Positions 1-7,057 are shown, numbered from the stretch's first letter. The stretch is DNA of 12,382 nucleotides from JBKPNX01 sp050729115 (GCA_050729115.1 JBOHKK010000173.1:1-12382); one strand, 5' to 3'. Notes: generated from the sequence alone by a model not told the origin. A program made the numbers and translations.

Positions 1-65
1 AGCCAGCCCCGCGCGCCGGGACGCGCGGCCGACCAGCCAACCCCGCGCGCTGGGACGCGCGGCCG
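1..65. repeat. Two tandem copies of a ~33-bp GC-rich hairpin unit
   Basis: Two imperfect copies lie head to tail (1-31 and 32-65), sharing CCCCGCGCGC.GGGACGCGCG. Each contains an inverted repeat, CCGCGCG/CGCGCGG, with a 6-nt loop (9-28 and 43-62). The window starts inside the array, so more copies may lie to the left. The function is unknown. It sits beyond the 3' end of the minus-strand operon and may be a structured intergenic repeat. Confidence 0.6.
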
Positions 66-94
66 CGTGCCTGGCTTTTCGTGGCTGGCTCCCA

Positions 95-118
95 GGGGCG
101 ACCACAAGTGGTCGCCCC
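95..118. repeat. Perfect 11-bp inverted repeat, 2-nt centre
   Basis: GGGGCGACCAC, AA, GTGGTCGCCCC: both arms are fully complementary and almost without a loop, so this is closer to a palindrome or cruciform or dimeric protein site than to a terminator. No T-tract follows on either strand. Its role is unknown. Confidence 0.6.
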
Positions 119-280
119 GGAGCGCCGCGCGCTGGACCGGACCGACCACCGGAGGTCGGTGCCGACTCCGACCAAGGGGTCCCAAGCGAGACCTCGGTGG
201 CTCGCTGGACCGGACCGGTCTTGGTGATCGGTCCGAAGTCCCAAGCGAGCCCGGAGCGCCACGCGACCTCGGCGGTCGGT
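116..280. repeat. Cluster of short dispersed direct repeats
   Basis: Several exact words recur: CCCGGAGCGCC at 116-126 and 250-260; CGCTGGACCGGACCG at 130-144 and 203-217; GTCCCAAGCGAG at 179-190 and 238-249; GGTCGGT at 154-160, 274-280 and again at 339-345. Spacings (134, 73, 59, 120) are unequal, so this is a rearranged mosaic rather than a clean tandem array. A further stem (CGGACCG 211-217 with CGGTCCG 229-235) lies inside. Open frames across it on the plus strand are low-complexity and look non-coding. Confidence 0.5.
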
Positions 281-301
281 GCGCAGCGGCACGCCAACCC
301 C

Positions 302-356
302 GCGCCCGATACCGACCGCGAAGCTCAGGACTTCGCAGGGTCGGTATCGGGGGCGC
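302..356. repeat. Long bulged hairpin downstream of the stator operon
   Basis: The left arm, 302-323, pairs with 331-356. The core CGATACCGACC/GGTCGGTATCG is perfect; the outer GCGCC/GGCGC and inner GCGAAG/CTTCGC segments also pair, with 2-nt bulges. The apical loop is about 7 nt (324-330). It lies about 60 bp past the stop of the last minus-strand gene and could terminate or stabilise that transcript. There is no clear U-tract, so a simple intrinsic terminator is not proven. Confidence 0.6.
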
Positions 357-418
357 ATCCGTGACGCCGGGCGCGCGCCCCTGCCGCGAATCACTGTTGC
401 GAGGGGGCCGGCGCGGCT

Positions 419-937
419 TCAGGTGTCACGTTGCGCGTGCCGCCGGTACGTCTGTGGCGGCACCCGGTCGAGGTCCTTCCCCGGCAGTTGCGGTTGCGGC
501 ATGGCGTAGAACTTCGGCTCCCGGTCGTCGAGCGAGTCCTCGAACGGAAGGCGCATCTGCACCTGGGTCTGGCTCTCCTCGGCTTGGCGCTGGGCCGCCT
601 GCAGCTGCTCGGCCAGATCGCGCTGCCATGGCAGGGCGTAGGCGCGGGGCTCGTCGACGCCTTGCAGCTGCAGCCAGACGTAGATCGCCTCGTCTTCACG
701 CAGGCTCGCGGCCAGCACCGTCGCCTCCTCGGCGTTGGCCTGCCACCATTCGAGGGCGACCGGCTTGGGCAGCGCCAGAAGCTGAGCGAACCCGGCGTAG
801 GCGACCGGCAGGAACAGGGTGACGCCGGCGATGGCGAGCAGCTTCACCACCAGGCGACGCGGCGCCCAGATGCTGATGCTGGCGAGACCGCCGGCGAGCA
901 CCGCCACGGCGCCGAAGAGGTAGGTGAGCTCGGTCAT
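419..937 (-). CDS. Small two-TM protein of stator-type operon, unknown function
   Basis: This is a 172-aa protein of no family I can name. Two hydrophobic segments (about residues 5-24 and 29-51) fill the N-terminus. The rest is polar and rich in Gln, Glu and Arg, with a short probable helix around 105-125 (DLAEQLQAAQRQAEESQ) and a Pro-rich tail. The stretch EDEAIYVWLQLQGVDEPRAY (about 81-100) looks like a compact folded element. The start is supported by GGAG six bases before ATG, and by an ATGA overlap with the stop of the preceding gene, which suggests translational coupling. It is third and last in the operon with the MotA/ExbB-like channel. By position it may be an accessory or assembly subunit; that is inference only. 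Confidence 0.85.
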   Translation of the reverse strand: MTELTYLFGAVAVLAGGLASISIWAPRRLVVKLLAIAGVTLFLPVAYAGFAQLLALPKPVALEWWQANAEEATVLAASLREDEAIYVWLQLQGVDEPRAYALPWQRDLAEQLQAAQRQAEESQTQVQMRLPFEDSLDDREPKFYAMPQPQLPGKDLDRVPPQTYRRHAQRDT

Positions 938-1542
938 GACGGTCTCCAGGTGCGCAGTTTGCGTTGCAGGCTGTGCACGCTGCCGGGCACCAGGTCGCCG
1001 TCCTCGCTCAGCCTGAAGCGGTAGACGGTGAGCTCCTCGCCCTCGCGTACCAGCTCGATGTTGCTGGCGAGCAGCTGACGTGCCGATTCCTTGGACGATT
1101 TCTTGACGCTGGTGACCACCGTGACGGGGACCGGCAGCACGCCCGCGGTGTTGCGGTAGAGGTGCACGTTCACGGTGTACTCGCCCGCCGGGATACCGCG
1201 CGAATAGGATACCTCGTAGTTCATGCCGGTGGCGTCGGCCCGCTTGCCGAGGTCGTCGCGCAGGAGATTGAAGATCACGCCGCCCTTGTTCGAGTAGCCG
1301 ACCGGGATGTCGCCCGGCGCCTCGACCCAGAGGTCGACGTCGGAATCCAGCTCATCCGGCCAGCGCACCTCGACGATCACGTTGCCGGGCGGCTGCGTGT
1401 TCTCCTTGGCCGCCTCGCCGGGCGGGTTGAGATGCGGCAGGAGGAGCAGAACCATGGCCACGAAGCCGGCGAGCGCCAGCATGATGACGTCGCGAAAGAC
1501 GGTACCACTCTCGTCGTCTTCGAGCTGCTCAAGCGTGTGCAT
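934..1542 (-). CDS. ExbD/MotB-like single-TM protein with DUF2135-like periplasmic domain
   Basis: This 202-aa protein has one TM helix (about 17-36) starting with FRDVIMLAL. The Asp18 at the membrane entry matches the placement of the proton-carrying Asp of ExbD (FIDV.L) and MotB. After a Pro-rich linker (37-53), residues about 54-140 show DSDVDLWVEAPGD, GYSNKGG and PAGEYTVNVHLYRN. These resemble DUF2135/YfaP-like beta-sandwich domains (DxDLxV...G.Y.V.V..Y). No OmpA-like or TonB-interacting domain is visible. GAGGAGG lies nine bases before the ATG, inside the end of the channel gene, which it overlaps by 14 bp. The likely role is the second subunit of a proton-driven stator complex, with the C-terminal domain in the periplasm. 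The TM/Asp assignment is fairly strong; the domain assignment is by eye. Confidence 0.85.
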   Translation of the reverse strand: MHTLEQLEDDESGTVFRDVIMLALAGFVAMVLLLLPHLNPPGEAAKENTQPPGNVIVEVRWPDELDSDVDLWVEAPGDIPVGYSNKGGVIFNLLRDDLGKRADATGMNYEVSYSRGIPAGEYTVNVHLYRNTAGVLPVPVTVVTSVKKSSKESARQLLASNIELVREGEELTVYRFRLSEDGDLVPGSVHSLQRKLRTWRPS

Positions 1543-2266
1543 ACCGCTCGCCCTCCTCGACGATCGCGGTCACCAGGGTGATCGTGCCGCCCTCGAGGAG
1601 ACGGTAATTGGTCATCAGCCAGATGTTGAGGATGGCCCCCACCAGCGTGGTGTAGAGCGCCACCGACATGCCGCTGATCAGGATCGACACCATCGGCCCG
1701 ATCGACTCGATGTCGGCCGCGGTCTCGGCGTTGACCCCGGACAGCGCCATGATGAAGCCGACCACGGTGCCGATCAGGCCCAGGAGCACGAGACTGTTGG
1801 CGAGGTGCCGGATTGGCGAGATGCGCGCCGCCAGCTTGAGCTTCAGCGCCGAAGCCGCAAGCGCCCGGCTCTGCCCGTCGAGAACCCGGACGCTGGCCAG
1901 ATAGCGCTCGATCCGGCTGCCGGGGTCCACGCCGCGTTCCTTGAGCTGATTGATCTCCGCGCTGGTCTGCCAGATCTTGCGGCCGCAGCTCAGCAGGCCG
2001 AACAGGAACACGGCGCCGATCACGAGGACGAGCCCGGTGGTATCGCCCGCCAACACGACCGCAGCCCAGCCTTTGATCCAGGTCGCGCCGAGCAGCGCCA
2101 GGGCGATCAGGTTCAGCACCGCGAAGCGCAACAGCAGGAGATATCGGTGCGAGGCGGCATCGCCGTCGGTGAGCGCGGCGAACCAGCCTGCGATTGCGTT
2201 GGCGCGGCGCGCCACGGGCACATCGCCGTGGGCGAAGCCGGCGGCGGGATTGTAGCTGTCCGTCAT
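1529..2266 (-). CDS. MotA/TolQ/ExbB-family proton channel subunit
   Basis: This 245-aa inner-membrane protein belongs to the PF01618-type family. Hydrophobic segments lie at about 42-63, 68-93, 154-176 and 195-219. The last two carry the family signature: LVLLGLIGTVVGF (159-171) followed by ISGMSVALYTTLVGAILN (197-214). The soluble part between the second and third segments is short compared with MotA and lacks a recognisable flagellar torque loop. The start has AGAGG five bases before ATG. It is first in the operon; the next gene encodes its ExbD/MotB-like partner. In this family a pentamer of this subunit surrounds a dimer of the partner and turns proton flow into mechanical work. There is no tonB, tolA, tolR, ompA or flagellar gene here, so the load driven is unknown. 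The missing nuclease/helicase genes argue against Zorya defence. Confidence 0.92.
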   Translation of the reverse strand: MTDSYNPAAGFAHGDVPVARRANAIAGWFAALTDGDAASHRYLLLLRFAVLNLIALALLGATWIKGWAAVVLAGDTTGLVLVIGAVFLFGLLSCGRKIWQTSAEINQLKERGVDPGSRIERYLASVRVLDGQSRALAASALKLKLAARISPIRHLANSLVLLGLIGTVVGFIMALSGVNAETAADIESIGPMVSILISGMSVALYTTLVGAILNIWLMTNYRLLEGGTITLVTAIVEEGERYAHA

Positions 2267-2838
2267 GACCGCCTCTCGGGCTGAAGGTGGGTCGTTGCCG
2301 GCCAGCGACGGTCGCTGGATATCGATGGTCGGCGGCCTCTGCTGCCGCCCACTATCTGCCCAGAAAGAGTTACCGCTCTCTTAAGATGTTCCCTTTTTAG
2401 TTGTGCCTCGTGGGCCTGATCCGCGATCGCGGTCGTCACGGACCGGATATTCGGGTGCAGGCCAACTCCGCCCATCACCGACGCCGGCCCGCCATTCTTG
2501 CGGGGCCGCGCCCGCGCCACCGACCCGACGCGCCCGGCGGGCGCGAAGGTCGAGGCTCAGCGGAGGCTTTCAGCAACCTGGCAGCGGATTGGTGGCTCCC
2601 GACCCGCCATTCTGCTAGACCATTTTCGCCCTGGGTGGACCCGCGGCCCCGGCCCGCTCCCCCTCCCGACCACCCCAAGGGTACCATCGGTGGGTGGTTG
2701 GGAGGGGAGCGGGTCGGTGCGAGCTGATCGAAAAATGCGCCAGCCTTTGTCGCGCCCGGCGCGAGGAACGCCCGTGGATGTCGCCTGGCGGCGGGACCCC
2801 GGGTGCTCGCCGCCTCAATGGGCCTTGGGAGGAGAAAG
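2267..2838. other. Divergent intergenic region with AT-richer island
   Basis: This 570-bp gap separates the minus-strand stator operon from the plus-strand creatininase gene, so both promoters should lie here. A relatively AT-rich patch at about 2355-2405 is the most likely promoter area, but no convincing -35/-10 pair can be named. A perfect 7-bp stem (CGCGCCC/GGGCGCG) sits at 2529-2545, and CCCGCCATTCT occurs at 2488-2498 and 2603-2613. The 91-bp repeat is annotated separately. Open frames across the gap look non-coding. Confidence 0.5.
2615..2705 (+). repeat. 91-bp dispersed repeat, copy 1, with 44-bp hairpin
   Basis: This starts CTAGACCATTTTC and ends GGTTGGGAGG. It matches 12292-12382 over its first ~61 bases with three substitutions. 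The right part is a hairpin: CCTCCCGACCACCC (2662-2675), a 16-nt loop CAAGGGTACCATCGGT (2676-2691) and GGGTGGTTGGGAGG (2692-2705), with one G.T pair. Pairing extends outward (CCCGCTCC with GGAGCGGG, to about 2713). It is about 125 bp upstream of the creatininase start and could lie in its 5' leader. The hairpin is the reverse complement of that in copy 2. Confidence 0.85.
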
Positions 2839-3708
2839 ATGGTCGAGCGCAACGTCTTCTACGAGCGCCTCACCTGGCCGCAGATCCGCGAGGCGGCGCG
2901 CGCGGACCAGGTGATCGTCCTCCCGTTCGCCTCGATCGAGCAGCACGGGCCACATCTGCCGGTCGATGTCGATCTGCGCCTCGCGCGCGAGGTCTGCGTG
3001 CGCGCCGCCAGGCGCAATCCCAACTGTCTCGTGATGACGCCGCTGGCGTTCGGCTTCGAGCCGCATCACATGGCGTGGCCCGGCACGATCGACGTCGACT
3101 GGGACGTCCTGATCCGCTATGGGGTCTGCGTGGTGTCCTCGCTCGCCCGCCACGGCTTCAGGCGGATCCTGATCATCAACGGCCACGGCTCGAACCGGCC
3201 GATCCTCGAGATGATCGTCCGCCTCGCGCAGGTGCGCCATCCCGAGATCCTTTGCGCCGGCCAGTCGTGGTTCGCCCTCGGCGCGGTCGCCGAGGCGTTC
3301 CAGCCGCTCCAGGAGAGCCGGCACACGAGCCACGCCTGCGAGCTCGAGACCTCGGCCTATCTCGCGCTCGATCCCGCCCGCGTCGACATGAGCCAGGCGG
3401 CCCCGGATTATTCCTTCCGCCGCAGCCCGCACTTTTGGGCCGATCTCACCGGCAAAAAACCCGATCCGGACAGCACCGTGCCGCTGGTCGCGATGGAGTA
3501 CTTCGCGACCGGCTCCTACACTGGAGTGCGCGGCGATCCTTCCAAGGCGAGCGCGGCCAAGGGCGAGGCGGCGCTCGAGGCCGCGGCCGACGAGGTCGCG
3601 GCGATCGTCGAGGAGTTGCGCGCGCGGCCGATCATCCCGCCGCCCGACCATCACGAGGCCGACGTCGAGGGGCTGAAGCGGCAGGCGGCCGCCGCCAGCA
3701 CGCGCTGA
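2839..3708 (+). CDS. Creatininase-family metal-dependent amidohydrolase
   Basis: This 289-aa protein is close to the family's usual ~250-270 aa. The creatininase signatures are all present: LPFASIEQHGPHLPVDVD (28-45) with metal ligands Glu34, His36 and Asp45, then NGHGSN (114-119) with His116, and HACELETS (165-172) with acidic ligand Glu168. The family norm is NGHGGN and HAGE.ETS, so Ser118 and Cys167 are substitutions. Family members hydrolyse cyclic or linear amides (creatinine, formamides, mycofactocin precursor peptides) with two metal ions in the cytoplasm; the substrate here cannot be told. The start is chosen at 2839 because GGGAGGAG lies just before it; an upstream ATG at 2803 has no such site. 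An MFS gene follows 54 bp downstream, probably co-transcribed, which suggests import of the substrate. No mycofactocin genes are nearby. Confidence 0.93.
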   Translation: MVERNVFYERLTWPQIREAARADQVIVLPFASIEQHGPHLPVDVDLRLAREVCVRAARRNPNCLVMTPLAFGFEPHHMAWPGTIDVDWDVLIRYGVCVVSSLARHGFRRILIINGHGSNRPILEMIVRLAQVRHPEILCAGQSWFALGAVAEAFQPLQESRHTSHACELETSAYLALDPARVDMSQAAPDYSFRRSPHFWADLTGKKPDPDSTVPLVAMEYFATGSYTGVRGDPSKASAAKGEAALEAAADEVAAIVEELRARPIIPPPDHHEADVEGLKRQAAAASTR

Positions 3709-3762
3709 GCTCGACCAGCGCCGACATCCAGACAGCGGTTCGTAAAGAGGGATCGGTTGGCG

Positions 3763-5010
3763 ATGCCCGCAAGCAGGTGGAGTCACGCCGTGACCGCGGG
3801 CGCCGACCAGCCGGACAGCGCCTATGCCTGGTGGCGGCTTGCGGCCTCGCTGGCGCTGAGCACGATGGGCGGCATCGGCCTGTGGTCCGTGGTCGTCTCC
3901 CTGCCCGCGATCCAGGCCGAGTTCGGGGTCGACCGCGGCGACGCCTCGCTGCCCTACACCGCGACCATGGTGGGCTTCGCCGTCGGCGGCGTGCTGATGG
4001 GCCGCCTCGCCGACCGGTTCGGCGTCATGGTGCCGGTCATCCTCGGCACGCTGATGCTCGGCGCCGGCTATGTCGCCGCGGCGCACGCGACCACCTTGTG
4101 GCAGTTCATCCTGGCGCAGGCGCTGCTGATCGGCATGCTGGGCAGCTCGGCCACCTTCGGACCGCTGGTCGCCGACGTCTCGCTCTGGTTCCAAAAGCGC
4201 CGGGGCATCGCGGTCGCGATCGTTGCGAGCGGCAACTATCTGGCCGGCACGCTGTGGCCGCCGCTCCTGCAAGCCGCGATCGAGGCCGTGGGCTGGCGCC
4301 AGGCGCACCTGGGCATCGGCGCCGTGTGCATCGTGACCATGCTGCCGCTCGCGCTGACGTTGCGCCGGCGGGCGCCGGTCGACGACGGCAGCGTCCCGCT
4401 CAGCGCCCGCGCCGTCGCGGACACCTTGCGCATGTCGCCGGCCACGCTCCAGGTCCTGCTAATCGTGGCGGGTCTCGGCTGCTGCATCGCCATGTCCATG
4501 CCGCAGGTGCACCTCGTCGCCTATTGCGCCGATCTGGGATACGGGCCGGCGCGCGGCGCCGAGATGCTCTCCCTCATGCTCGGACTCGGCGTGGTCAGCC
4601 GGCTGATCTCGGGCCTGATCGCCGACCGCATCGGCGGCGTCGGCACGCTGATGCTGGGCTCCACCCTGCAGTGCCTGGCGCTGGTCTTCTATCTGCCATT
4701 CGACGGCCTGATGTCGCTCTACGTCGTCTCGGCGCTGTTCGGGCTGTCGCAGGGCGGGATCGTGCCGAGCTACGCGCTGATCGTGCGCGAATACTTCCCG
4801 GCGCGCGAGGCGGGCGCCCGGATCAGCCTGGTGCTCATGGCCACGATCGTCGGCATGGCGATCGGCGGCTGGATGTCGGGCGCGATCTACGACCTCACCG
4901 GCTCCTACCGGGCCGCCTTCCTGAACGGCATCGCCTGGAACCTCCTCAACATGGCGATCGCCTTCTGGCTCCTGCTCGGCCACCTGCGCCCGCGGCCCGC
5001 GCCCGCCTGA
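3763..5010 (+). CDS. MFS transporter, probable small organic anion/amide carrier
   Basis: This protein of about 415 aa has roughly twelve hydrophobic segments in two halves. Loop 2-3 carries the MFS motif A, GRLADRFG (about 80-87); the matching place in the second half reads SGLIADRIGG. The terminal part (REYFPAREAGARIS...GGWMSGAIYDLTGSY) resembles the oxalate/formate and monocarboxylate type of MFS. An ATG at 3763 or a TTG at 3757 could be the start; AAGAGG at 3745-3750 suits the TTG spacing better, so the true start may be two codons earlier. It follows the creatininase gene closely and probably brings in that enzyme's substrate; this is inference from position. Its last ~210 bases are duplicated as a broken copy at 6849-7057. 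Confidence 0.92.
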   Translation: MPASRWSHAVTAGADQPDSAYAWWRLAASLALSTMGGIGLWSVVVSLPAIQAEFGVDRGDASLPYTATMVGFAVGGVLMGRLADRFGVMVPVILGTLMLGAGYVAAAHATTLWQFILAQALLIGMLGSSATFGPLVADVSLWFQKRRGIAVAIVASGNYLAGTLWPPLLQAAIEAVGWRQAHLGIGAVCIVTMLPLALTLRRRAPVDDGSVPLSARAVADTLRMSPATLQVLLIVAGLGCCIAMSMPQVHLVAYCADLGYGPARGAEMLSLMLGLGVVSRLISGLIADRIGGVGTLMLGSTLQCLALVFYLPFDGLMSLYVVSALFGLSQGGIVPSYALIVREYFPAREAGARISLVLMATIVGMAIGGWMSGAIYDLTGSYRAAFLNGIAWNLLNMAIAFWLLLGHLRPRPAPA

Positions 5011-5077
5011 CAAGGGGCGAGGCGGCCTTGCCGATCACGCGCCGGGATGGCCGTGAGCAGCCGGGCCCGAAGCGGCC

Positions 5078-5091
5078 CTCTTGCCCAAGAG
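5078..5091. repeat. 14-bp inverted repeat upstream of the aldo/keto reductase
   Basis: CTCTTG, CC, CAAGAG is perfectly symmetric and lies about 80 bp before the reductase start in a 162-bp gap after the MFS gene. It could be an operator half-site pair or a weak hairpin. No promoter can be placed confidently around it. Confidence 0.3.
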
Positions 5092-5172
5092 TGGTTCGGT
5101 CTCACTCGATATCGCGTCGTTTCGGACTAGGATTGCCAGAACGCGAAGACGCACCAGCCTTGGAGTACGGAC

Positions 5173-6099
5173 ATGTCGCGAACCAGTCCGGACGTGAGCC
5201 GGCGCGCGTTTTTGGCCATGCTCGGCGCGGCGTCCGCTCTTGGACCCCGCTTCGCGGGCGCCGCGCCCGGGCCGGTGCTGAAGAAAGCGATTCCCGCAAC
5301 CGGAGAGCAGGTGCCGGTGATCGGCATGGGCTCGTGGATCACCTTCAACGTCGGTGAGGACCAGGAGCTCCGGGACCAGCGGCTGCAGGTCCTGCAGACC
5401 TTCTTCGACCGGGGCGGCGGCGTGATCGATTCCTCGCCGATGTACGGCTCGTCCGAGGCGGTGATCGGGTACTGCCTCGCGCGCATCGAGAACACGCAGC
5501 CCCTGTTCTCCGCGACCAAGGTATGGACGCCGCTCAAGATGCTCGGCCCCGGTCAGATGGCGGAGTCGCGCGAGCTGTGGGGCGTCGCGCGGTTCGATCT
5601 GATGCAGATCCACAACATGCTGAACTGGGAGAGCCATCTCGAGACGCTCCTGGAGGACAAGGCGAAGCGCCGGATCCGCTACATCGGCATGACCACGTCC
5701 CACGGCCGTCGCCACGAGGCCTTCGAGCGCACGATGGCGGAGCAGCCGCTCGAGGTCGTGCAGTTCACCTACAACATCCTGGACCGCGAGGCGGAACGGC
5801 GCCTGCTGCCGCTCGCCACCGAGCGCGGGCTTGCGGTGGTCGTCAACCGGCCGTTCCGTCGCAAGCAGCTGTTCCGTCTGTTCGAGCGCCATCCGCTGCC
5901 CGAATGGGCCGGCGAGCTCGACTGCGCGAACTGGGCGCAGTTCTTCCTCAAGTTCATCGTGTCCCACCCGGGGGTCACCTGCGTGATCCCGGCGACCTCG
6001 CGGGTCGACCACATGGCGGAGAACATGGGCGCCCTTTACGGCCGGCTGCCCGATGCCGCGATGCGCGCGCGGATGATCCGCTACGTCGAGAGCCTCTGA
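5173..6099 (+). CDS. Tat-exported aldo/keto reductase
   Basis: This 308-aa protein has a twin-arginine leader: SRRAFLAMLGAASALG, with Arg10-Arg11, a hydrophobic stretch and probable cleavage near AGA-A (about residue 30). The mature part is an aldo/keto reductase barrel with the catalytic tetrad in order: Asp86 (DSSPMYGSSE), Tyr91, Lys116 (SATKVW) and His147 (QIHNML). RYIGMTTS and the late VIPATSRVDHMAEN segment match the usual strand and NADP-binding regions. Tat export implies folding with its nicotinamide cofactor in the cytoplasm before secretion, which is seen in some proteobacterial members of the family. The substrate is unknown. GGAG lies seven bases before the ATG. The membrane-protein gene 44 bp downstream is probably in the same transcript. 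Confidence 0.93.
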   Translation: MSRTSPDVSRRAFLAMLGAASALGPRFAGAAPGPVLKKAIPATGEQVPVIGMGSWITFNVGEDQELRDQRLQVLQTFFDRGGGVIDSSPMYGSSEAVIGYCLARIENTQPLFSATKVWTPLKMLGPGQMAESRELWGVARFDLMQIHNMLNWESHLETLLEDKAKRRIRYIGMTTSHGRRHEAFERTMAEQPLEVVQFTYNILDREAERRLLPLATERGLAVVVNRPFRRKQLFRLFERHPLPEWAGELDCANWAQFFLKFIVSHPGVTCVIPATSRVDHMAENMGALYGRLPDAAMRARMIRYVESL

Positions 6100-6143
6100 G
6101 CGGGCGCGGCAACCGGTTTCGAGCCACCCGGCCTGCAAGCGAG

Positions 6144-6788
6144 ATGCTGCCCTTTACCGCGGACGTCCTGTTCTCGAGCTTCGAGCAGTACAACCGCGCG
6201 CTGTGGTCGCTTCCGATCGTCGCCGTTGCCCTCGCGCTGGCCGTCATTCTCCTGACCCTCAAGCCGGTGCGGGGCGGCGGCCGGGCGATCGGCGCGCTGC
6301 TGGCGGCGGCCTGGGTCTGGATCGGGGTCGGCTACCATTACCTGCACTTCGCCACGATCGACTTTGCCGCCCCGGTCTACGGCGTCTTCTTCGTCGTTCA
6401 GGGGCTGCTCCTCGCCTGGACCGGCGTCGCCCGGGGCAGGCTGGATTTCCGCTTTGGCGCCGACCTCTTCGGCTGGTGCGGCCTCGCTCTTGCCATCGCA
6501 GCGGCGGTCGCCTCGCCGCTCGCCGACGGGCTTGCGGGCCATGGCTGGCGGAGCGTGCGCGTCGTCGGGCTGGCGCCGGGTCCGACGGCGGCCTTCACCC
6601 TTGGGATGCTGCTGCTGACGGCCGGCCGGCCGCCGCTGCACCTTGCGGTCATCCCGCTGCTTTGGACCCTCGTCGCCGGCGCCATGGCCTGGGTCCTTGC
6701 CATCCCCCAGGACCTCGCCCTGGCGGCGGCGGGCCTGGGCGGATTCGGTCTGATCCTCTGGAAGAACCGCCAGCAACAGCGGGCGTGA
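6144..6788 (+). CDS. DUF6064-like integral membrane protein
   Basis: This 214-aa, highly hydrophobic protein has about six TM segments. The N-terminus MLPFTADVLFSSFEQYNRAL recalls DUF6064 proteins, which begin with a similar LPFT.D.F...FEQYN stretch; the family has no known function. The central part keeps GVGYHYLHFATID and a PVYGVFFVVQG helix. The start at 6144 is chosen because it gives this family-like N-terminus; the frame is open much further upstream only because it overlaps the reductase gene in another frame. The ribosome site is weak (GCGAG). It follows the reductase by 44 bp, and a hairpin overlaps its stop codon. Family assignment is by eye. Confidence 0.85.
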   Translation: MLPFTADVLFSSFEQYNRALWSLPIVAVALALAVILLTLKPVRGGGRAIGALLAAAWVWIGVGYHYLHFATIDFAAPVYGVFFVVQGLLLAWTGVARGRLDFRFGADLFGWCGLALAIAAAVASPLADGLAGHGWRSVRVVGLAPGPTAAFTLGMLLLTAGRPPLHLAVIPLLWTLVAGAMAWVLAIPQDLALAAAGLGGFGLILWKNRQQQRA

Positions 6789-6808
6789 CCGCTTGGCCTG
6801 CGGTCACG
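6784..6808 (+). terminator. Hairpin overlapping the end of the DUF6064-like gene
   Basis: CGTGACCGC (6784-6792) pairs perfectly with GCGGTCACG (6800-6808) around a 7-nt loop, and the gene's TGA lies in the left arm. The stem is strong but no T-run follows, so it may be a non-canonical terminator or a 3'-end stabiliser. Confidence 0.5.
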
Positions 6809-6848
6809 TCAGCGTAGCCCCTCCAGGGCCTGCCCTTCGTGGCGTATG

Positions 6849-7057
6849 GCGCGACGCGGGCGCCCGCGTGAGCTGGTGCTCATGGCCACGATCGTCGGCA
6901 TCGCGCTCGGCGGCTGGATGTCGGGGGCGCGATCTACGACCTCACCGGCTCCTACCAGGCGGCTTTCCTGAACGGCAGCGCCTGGAACCTGCTCAACGTG
7001 TCGATCGTCCTCTGGCTCCTGCTCGGCCACCTGCGCCCGCGGCCGATGCCCGCGTGA
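6849..7057 (+). pseudogene. Frameshifted 3' fragment of an MFS gene
   Basis: This stretch aligns with 4801-5010, the last ~70 codons of the MFS gene, in the same orientation. The final ~130 bases differ at 13 positions by hand alignment and end in the same way (LLLGHLRPRP.PA stop). Small indels break the frame: about 2 bases lost near 6854, one lost near 6870, and GG added in the G5 run near 6925. Substitutions are scattered, so the duplication is not recent. Similarity runs weakly past the stop (CCGATCAC). It is probably what remains of a deleted second MFS paralogue or a segmental duplication. It is not expressed as a functional protein. Confidence 0.8.

Noticed and set aside
67..822. 251-codon plus-strand open frame through the repeat cluster
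   Set aside because: Low-complexity translation running through hairpins and antisense to a well-supported gene.
1529..2266. Zorya anti-phage system
   Set aside because: A MotA/ExbB-like and an ExbD/MotB-like gene are present, but no ZorC, ZorD or ZorE-type gene follows and the partner lacks an OmpA-like domain.
2340..2410. Possible GGAAC-type extracytoplasmic sigma promoter for the stator operon
   Set aside because: GGAAC is present on the minus strand but no matching CGTT box lies at 16-17 bases.
2488..2613. CCCGCCATTCT twice, 115 bp apart, as a regulatory pair
   Set aside because: Only 11 bp in a GC-rich stretch with no symmetry; could be chance.
2815..4308. 497-codon minus-strand open frame
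   Set aside because: Shadow of the creatininase and MFS genes, rich in His, Arg and Asp with no domain.
2694..5357. 887-codon plus-strand open frame over the creatininase and MFS genes
   Set aside because: Arg/Gly/Pro-rich translation lacking domains; it overlaps two clear genes in another frame and reflects high GC.
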